This document shows positions 6,901 to 8,518 of a DNA stretch of 8,518 nucleotides, piece after piece. Position numbers and translations under genes: made by a program. Where the stretch lies: positions 1-8,518 of the forward strand of contig DSDX01000063.1 in NCBI GenBank assembly GCA_011048485.1, in the 5' to 3' direction. The stretch is from Candidatus Aminicenantota bacterium. GTDB taxonomy: Bacteria; Acidobacteriota; Aminicenantia; Aminicenantales; Saccharicenantaceae. A model generated the notes under the pieces. The model searched no databases and was not told where the DNA came from. It saw nothing but the letters and a program-made list of their open reading frames with translations. Each line of letters begins with the position of its first letter. The stretch's first letter is position 1.

Positions 6901-7266
6901 TACTTCTACATGAACTTCGACAACACGGGTCTGGCCCCCAACTACACCGCCGACCACCAGGCCTACATCATGAAGGCCAATGACACGGCCAAGTCGCACC
7001 CCACGTTCTATAACATCACGTTCCGGCTCGAGAAGAGGATCAACATCGGCGCCGGCCGCCTGTACCTCATGGCCGACGTCTTCAACCTGCTCAACTCCAA
7101 CATGCCCATCCGCGGCTACTCCGACTACGACGGCCAGGCCTACTACACCAACGACGGCGCCGGCGGCCTCGAGCAGTACGCCTACTACAGCTACGCCTAC
7201 GACGACCGCCTGAACGAGATCCTCAACCCCAGGATCATGAGGCTGGGCGTCCGGTTCGAGTTCTAA
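3958..7266 (+). CDS. Oar-like TonB-dependent outer-membrane receptor
   Basis: 1102 residues. ATG 3958 is preferred because AGGAGGT (3944-3950) lies 7 bases upstream and a signal peptide begins there (MKKCFIVLAVLLFAV, cleavage near TAQ at 20). The frame stays open back to a TTG at 3778, but that start would lie upstream of the predicted transcript. Residues about 23-108 are a carboxypeptidase-regulatory-like domain (GNIYGTITDTEGNPLPGVSV). A TonB-box-like EEQVTVIAQ lies at 111-119. The plug runs to about 252, with the characteristic GNQGANNIWAVDGIDITDP (189-207) and GGIALNMVTRRGGN (240-253). The rest is a beta-barrel ending in aromatic RLGVRFEF, with terminal Phe as expected for BAM recognition. 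Putative extracellular segments are unusually Tyr-rich, and two EF-hand-like loops are present (508-519, 679-690). The substrate cannot be told; glycan or peptide uptake is typical of such receptors. It is flanked by its own promoter region and a strong terminator, so probably monocistronic. Confidence 0.93.
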   Translation: MKKCFIVLAVLLFAVTLTAQVRTGNIYGTITDTEGNPLPGVSVTLRGAQIAPLTTVTGPTGVYRFMSLSPSSEFEITAELTGFKKAVQGGIIVQIGQNSEINIVMEVGTLEEQVTVIAQTPIVDTKKTTVGANIDKEAMQSLPTARDPWVVLQLAPAVMVDRENVGGNESGQQSGFIGKGDTSGARISGNQGANNIWAVDGIDITDPAALGGSALYYDFDMFEELNITTGGAADVSIQTGGIALNMVTRRGGNRMSLAGRFYLTDNYFQANNLTQDLIDKGVQNINKIQQIKDFGFNAGGPIIKDKLWWWGSYGVQNIFVWTITGNQDKTDLANYNFKLNAQVLPNNRFEFLITSGAKEKFGRNSSFAKPEGDYQQGKYHWGSPIIKLQDEHVFGNNFFLSAKFTFNDAGFGWRPVPDPNCEAPIVYDNTDLKYVPYTSGETTSWGSYGVGRPRKNYQLQATYFNDTLFSASHEIKLGAEYSHKVQEYLTGNLQGFDIGRNWSSLALDADLDGIRTIDEMAGWQRAYVYRRNAGNSKTEQMAAYFQDTIVKGNFTLSLGLRYDRQWSGGGAFFRDAVRVPGFETAWDKVFDSAVTSTLDALLTDKSVGAVGGRALIVNGENREYQWNDFSPRIGLTWDVTGDGKTVAKLALSQYGDIMGVGWYRATPSSTGGGMRYWWNDDGDNLMQLDEMYWAYSSRMAGMAYQPYRVFTDAGAFTPEAQAALVGGYDSDAYYYGNYYSYDILNPNEEPVYGAGTTYFLNRKAQSGSRTREILLTLEREIIADFSAGINLTYRYFDGDQAYYDYYPEEHQDEYPAYAGPRIIDPGSGNWYVAAGTVPATYEIAGQTYSSGDAAGRTYYLAGPDYPTTNTRYGVVRETDNHFVYYGLDFIFNKRLSNKWMMNASFTLQDQKTYWGTDFFDPTNKWCSDGKTYGDWGGGASGKTSVLMYTKWMAKISGLYQLPWGFNVSGTFNAREGWKIPQYFYMNFDNTGLAPNYTADHQAYIMKANDTAKSHPTFYNITFRLEKRINIGAGRLYLMADVFNLLNSNMPIRGYSDYDGQAYYTNDGAGGLEQYAYYSYAYDDRLNEILNPRIMRLGVRFEF
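5479..5514 (+). other. EF-hand-like loop 1 in receptor barrel
   Basis: Codes for DADLDGIRTIDE (residues 508-519). Asp at positions 1, 3 and 5, Gly at 6 and Glu at 12 fit the canonical calcium-binding loop; position 8 is Arg rather than the usual hydrophobic residue. No flanking EF helices are evident, so any binding would be by an isolated loop. Confidence 0.4.
5992..6027 (+). other. EF-hand-like loop 2 in receptor barrel
   Basis: Codes for NDDGDNLMQLDE (residues 679-690), after Tyr-Trp-Trp. It has Asn, Asp and Asp at positions 1, 3 and 5, Asn at 6, a hydrophobic Met at 8 and Glu at 12. It also shares its LDEM ending with the IDEM of the first loop. Calcium binding is inferred from spacing only. 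Confidence 0.35.
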
Positions 7267-7286
7267 GCTCTACCCCGCTGAAGCAC

Positions 7287-7328
7287 AAAAGCCCGTCCCG
7301 GCTCGCGCCGGGACGGGCTTTTCTCTTT
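7287..7328 (+). terminator. Strong intrinsic terminator after the receptor gene
   Basis: GCCCGTCCCGGC (7291-7302) pairs perfectly with GCCGGGACGGGC (7307-7318) around a TCGC loop. The stem is extended by AAAA (7287-7290) with TTTT (7319-7322), giving 16 pairs, and CTCTTT follows. It lies 20 bases after the receptor stop codon. The A-run before the stem makes it partly able to work on the minus strand, but no minus-strand gene ends there. Confidence 0.93.
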
Positions 7329-7340
7329 CGGGAGGACACC

Positions 7341-7877
7341 ATGGAACGACGTCGACAGACGCGCGTCACGGTCTTCGCCGCGGCCGCCGTCACGGGGCTC
7401 ATGCTCGCGGCGGCCTTGGCGGCCGCGAGCGCCGGTCAGAAGCCCAAGGCCCAGGCCAAGATCTACGAGGAATCCCTGCAGGGCCTGACGGGTCAGCCGT
7501 TCGGCAAGGTCATCGCCGCCATCGAGGATTGGGACTTCGACTGCCTCGATGCCTGGGAGGCCGTCGACCCCTCGCCCAAAGAAGTGACCGGCCACAACCG
7601 CAGCAAGATCAAGTTCTCAAAAAAGGAGATCGCGGAGATCTTCGGCCCCGGCGGGACCTTCCGCGTCGTCGTCTACAACAAGCTCATCGGCACGGACGCG
7701 ACGACGATGGGGACGGTCGACTCGATGGGCATGGCCAGCAGCAAGGACGCGACCTTCACCATCGAGAAGTACACCGTCATCCGGGCCGTCTTCAAGGACG
7801 ACGCCCTGATCCTGTACCGGGTCTGGCCGGTCCTGGAACAATCGGAGATGGCCGGCGGGATGCTCTTCCGCCGCTGA
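7341..7877 (+). CDS. Small secreted protein of unknown function
   Basis: 178 residues. The ATG follows a clear ribosome binding site (GGGAGGA, 7330-7336) with ideal spacing and begins an N-terminal export signal: MERRRQTR, an Ala-rich hydrophobic core, and a likely cleavage near residue 32 (AASAG). The mature part of about 146 residues has no family I recognise. It contains a single Cys (residue 68, in DWDFDCLDAWEAVDP), a basic KIKFSKKEIAEIFGPGG segment (89-105), and alternating strand-like stretches (FRVVVYNKL, TFTIEKYTVIRAVFKDDALILYRVWPV), suggesting a small mixed alpha/beta fold in the periplasm. The start of the gene is 12 bases after the terminator T-tract at 7328, leaving no room for a separate promoter between them. 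The gene converges on the release-factor-like gene 38 bases away. Confidence 0.8.
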   Translation: MERRRQTRVTVFAAAAVTGLMLAAALAAASAGQKPKAQAKIYEESLQGLTGQPFGKVIAAIEDWDFDCLDAWEAVDPSPKEVTGHNRSKIKFSKKEIAEIFGPGGTFRVVVYNKLIGTDATTMGTVDSMGMASSKDATFTIEKYTVIRAVFKDDALILYRVWPVLEQSEMAGGMLFRR

Positions 7878-7880
7878 GGG

Positions 7881-7903
7881 CGGGCGGCGAGGTCCGTCCG
7901 TTT
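7881..7903 (+). terminator. Possible weak terminator between convergent genes
   Basis: CGGGCGG (7881-7887) pairs with CCGTCCG (7894-7900), with one G-U pair and a 6-base loop, followed by TTT. It lies four bases after the stop codon of the small secreted protein. The T-run is short, and the opposite strand lacks one, so any activity would be for the plus-strand gene. Confidence 0.35.
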
Positions 7904-7915
7904 CAGCAAGGCGGC

Positions 7916-8338
7916 CTATTCGTCCGCAAGATCGGGCTTGAAGGCCCGGGCCTTCTTCTTATCCGATACCCGGCGCTTGTCGGCCAGCATCTTCTCCTTG
8001 GCCCGCTTCGAGCGCTTCCGCTTCTGGCGGCGGATCTTGGCGATCCTCCGCTCCTCTTCGCTCTTCCTGCCCAGGATGGCCGCCTCGATCTTGTCGGCCA
8101 AGATGCGGCGGGCCAGAAACCTGTTGAGGGCCTGGGAACGCTCCCGTTGGCACTTGACCTCGGTGCCGGTCGGGAGGTGCTTGAGGTAGACGCAGGTCGC
8201 CACCTTGTTGACGTTCTGCCCGCCGCGGCCGCCCGAGCGGACGAACTTCTCGACCAGGTCCTCCTCGCGGACGCCGAGACTCTCGAGCCTCTCGGCCAGG
8301 GCCTGTTCCTTGTCGGGACCGACGCCGCCCGCCGCCAT
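7916..8338 (-). CDS. GGQ-domain peptide chain release factor-like protein (ribosome rescue type)
   Basis: 140 residues, the same length as E. coli ArfB (YaeJ). The catalytic GGQ lies at residues 39-41 in RSGGRGGQNVNKVATCVYLK. It is followed by LPTGTEVKCQRERSQALNR (55-73), which resembles the RF1/RF2 catalytic domain more than ArfB does. The codon-recognition domain of RF1/RF2 (PxT or SPF) is absent. Residues about 91-130 form a strongly basic tail (KIRRQKRKRSKRAKEK) like the ArfB and human C12orf65/mtRF-R tails that enter the mRNA channel. The known family role is hydrolysis of peptidyl-tRNA on stalled ribosomes without a stop codon; the exact substrate here is inferred. The start ATG (8336-8338, reverse strand) has an AGGA ribosome binding site at 8346-8349. 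It is convergent with the upstream secreted-protein gene and divergent from the gene at 8442. Confidence 0.88.
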   Translation of the reverse strand: MAAGGVGPDKEQALAERLESLGVREEDLVEKFVRSGGRGGQNVNKVATCVYLKHLPTGTEVKCQRERSQALNRFLARRILADKIEAAILGRKSEEERRIAKIRRQKRKRSKRAKEKMLADKRRVSDKKKARAFKPDLADE

Positions 8339-8358
8339 GCCGCCATCCTACCCAACTT

Positions 8359-8394
8359 AAATGGGGGATACAAGAGGTCTTGTGTCCCCCATTT
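8359..8394. repeat. 36-base palindrome between divergent genes
   Basis: AAATGGGGGATACAAG (8359-8374) and CTTGTGTCCCCCATTT (8379-8394) are complementary over 16 positions with a single G-U pair. The loop is AGGT, whose outer A-T can also pair. Neither strand has a convincing T-run afterwards. It sits 20 bases from the start codon of the minus-strand release-factor-like gene and 47 bases from that of the plus-strand gene at 8442. It could be an operator, a transcript-end structure, or a dispersed REP-like element. Confidence 0.8.
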
Positions 8395-8408
8395 CATTGG
8401 AATAAACT
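8380..8408 (+). promoter_or_regulatory. Weak sigma70-like promoter candidate
   Basis: TTGTGT (8380-8385), 17 bases, TAAACT (8403-8408). The -35 box lies in the right arm of the palindrome. Matches to consensus are poor (3/6 and 4/6), so this is only a candidate for the gene starting at 8442. Confidence 0.2.
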
Positions 8409-8441
8409 GGCGCTTCAGGCGTCCAAATGACGGAGGTTTTC

Positions 8442-8518
8442 ATGACCAAGCCAGCCGCCCGCATCGCTTCGGCCGTCCTCGCGGCCGCCCTCGTCGTCGC
8501 GCTCACCGCGGCCCAGAC
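8442..8518 (+). CDS. Exported protein, N-terminal fragment (runs off window)
   Basis: ATG 8442 follows GGAGGT (8432-8437) by four bases. The 25 complete codons visible encode a typical signal peptide: MTKPAAR, a hydrophobic Ala/Val/Leu core, then LTAAQ, where cleavage is likely, as in the other exported proteins of this window. The mature protein lies off the window, so no function can be given. Confidence 0.75.
   Translation, partial: MTKPAARIASAVLAAALVVALTAAQ

Noticed and set aside
3817..6999. A minus-strand open frame of about 1060 codons opposite the receptor gene
   Set aside because: It is antisense to an unmistakable receptor. Its Val/Gly/Asp-rich low-complexity translation is what the reverse of GC-rich codons gives, and it has no recognisable domain.
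8344..8371. Minus-strand promoter for the release-factor-like gene (TTGTAT, 17 bases, TAGGAT)
   Set aside because: The spacing is right, but the -10 box overlaps the ribosome binding site and would force a nearly leaderless transcript; too weak to list as a feature.

Overview
The window is GC-rich apart from one AT-rich island. It carries secreted or outer-membrane proteins of a type common in Acidobacteriota and the related candidate phylum Aminicenantes: a VWFA-related protein of the acidobacterial kind, a GWxTD-domain protein, TPR proteins with carboxypeptidase-regulatory-like domains, and a large Oar-like TonB-dependent receptor. That assignment rests on protein-family recognition only and is an inference. 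No phage, transposon, CRISPR, tRNA or rRNA gene was recognised.

Layout. Bases 1-563 hold the 3' end of a VWFA-related protein. A sigma70-like promoter (589-617) then precedes a two-gene unit: a secreted five-TPR protein (641-1558) and, 22 bases later, a secreted GWxTD/TPR protein (1581-3650). Next comes a 307-base gap whose first half is strikingly AT-rich. It contains a full IHF-consensus match, a correctly spaced -24/-12 (sigma54) promoter, a leader with a duplicated GGTAGGGC...AACCTA hairpin unit, and a strong ribosome binding site for the 1102-residue TonB-dependent receptor (3958-7266). A textbook intrinsic terminator (7287-7328) follows. Only 12 bases beyond its last T is the start of a small secreted protein of unknown function (7341-7877). 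Converging on that gene is a minus-strand GGQ-motif release-factor-like protein (7916-8338), probably a codon-independent ribosome-rescue factor. The last 180 bases hold a 36-base palindrome between divergent genes and the first 25 codons of another exported protein.

How the genes may work together. The VWFA-related, TPR and GWxTD proteins look like a cell-envelope set whose biochemical role is not established. The TonB-dependent receptor would import a substrate through the outer membrane, or bind one at the surface, using energy passed from TonB. Its upstream region suggests that it is controlled separately, by an enhancer-dependent sigma54 system, rather than co-transcribed with the GWxTD unit. 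The rescue factor is a housekeeping gene unrelated to the envelope genes. The most novel-looking region is 3655-3957, upstream of the receptor.
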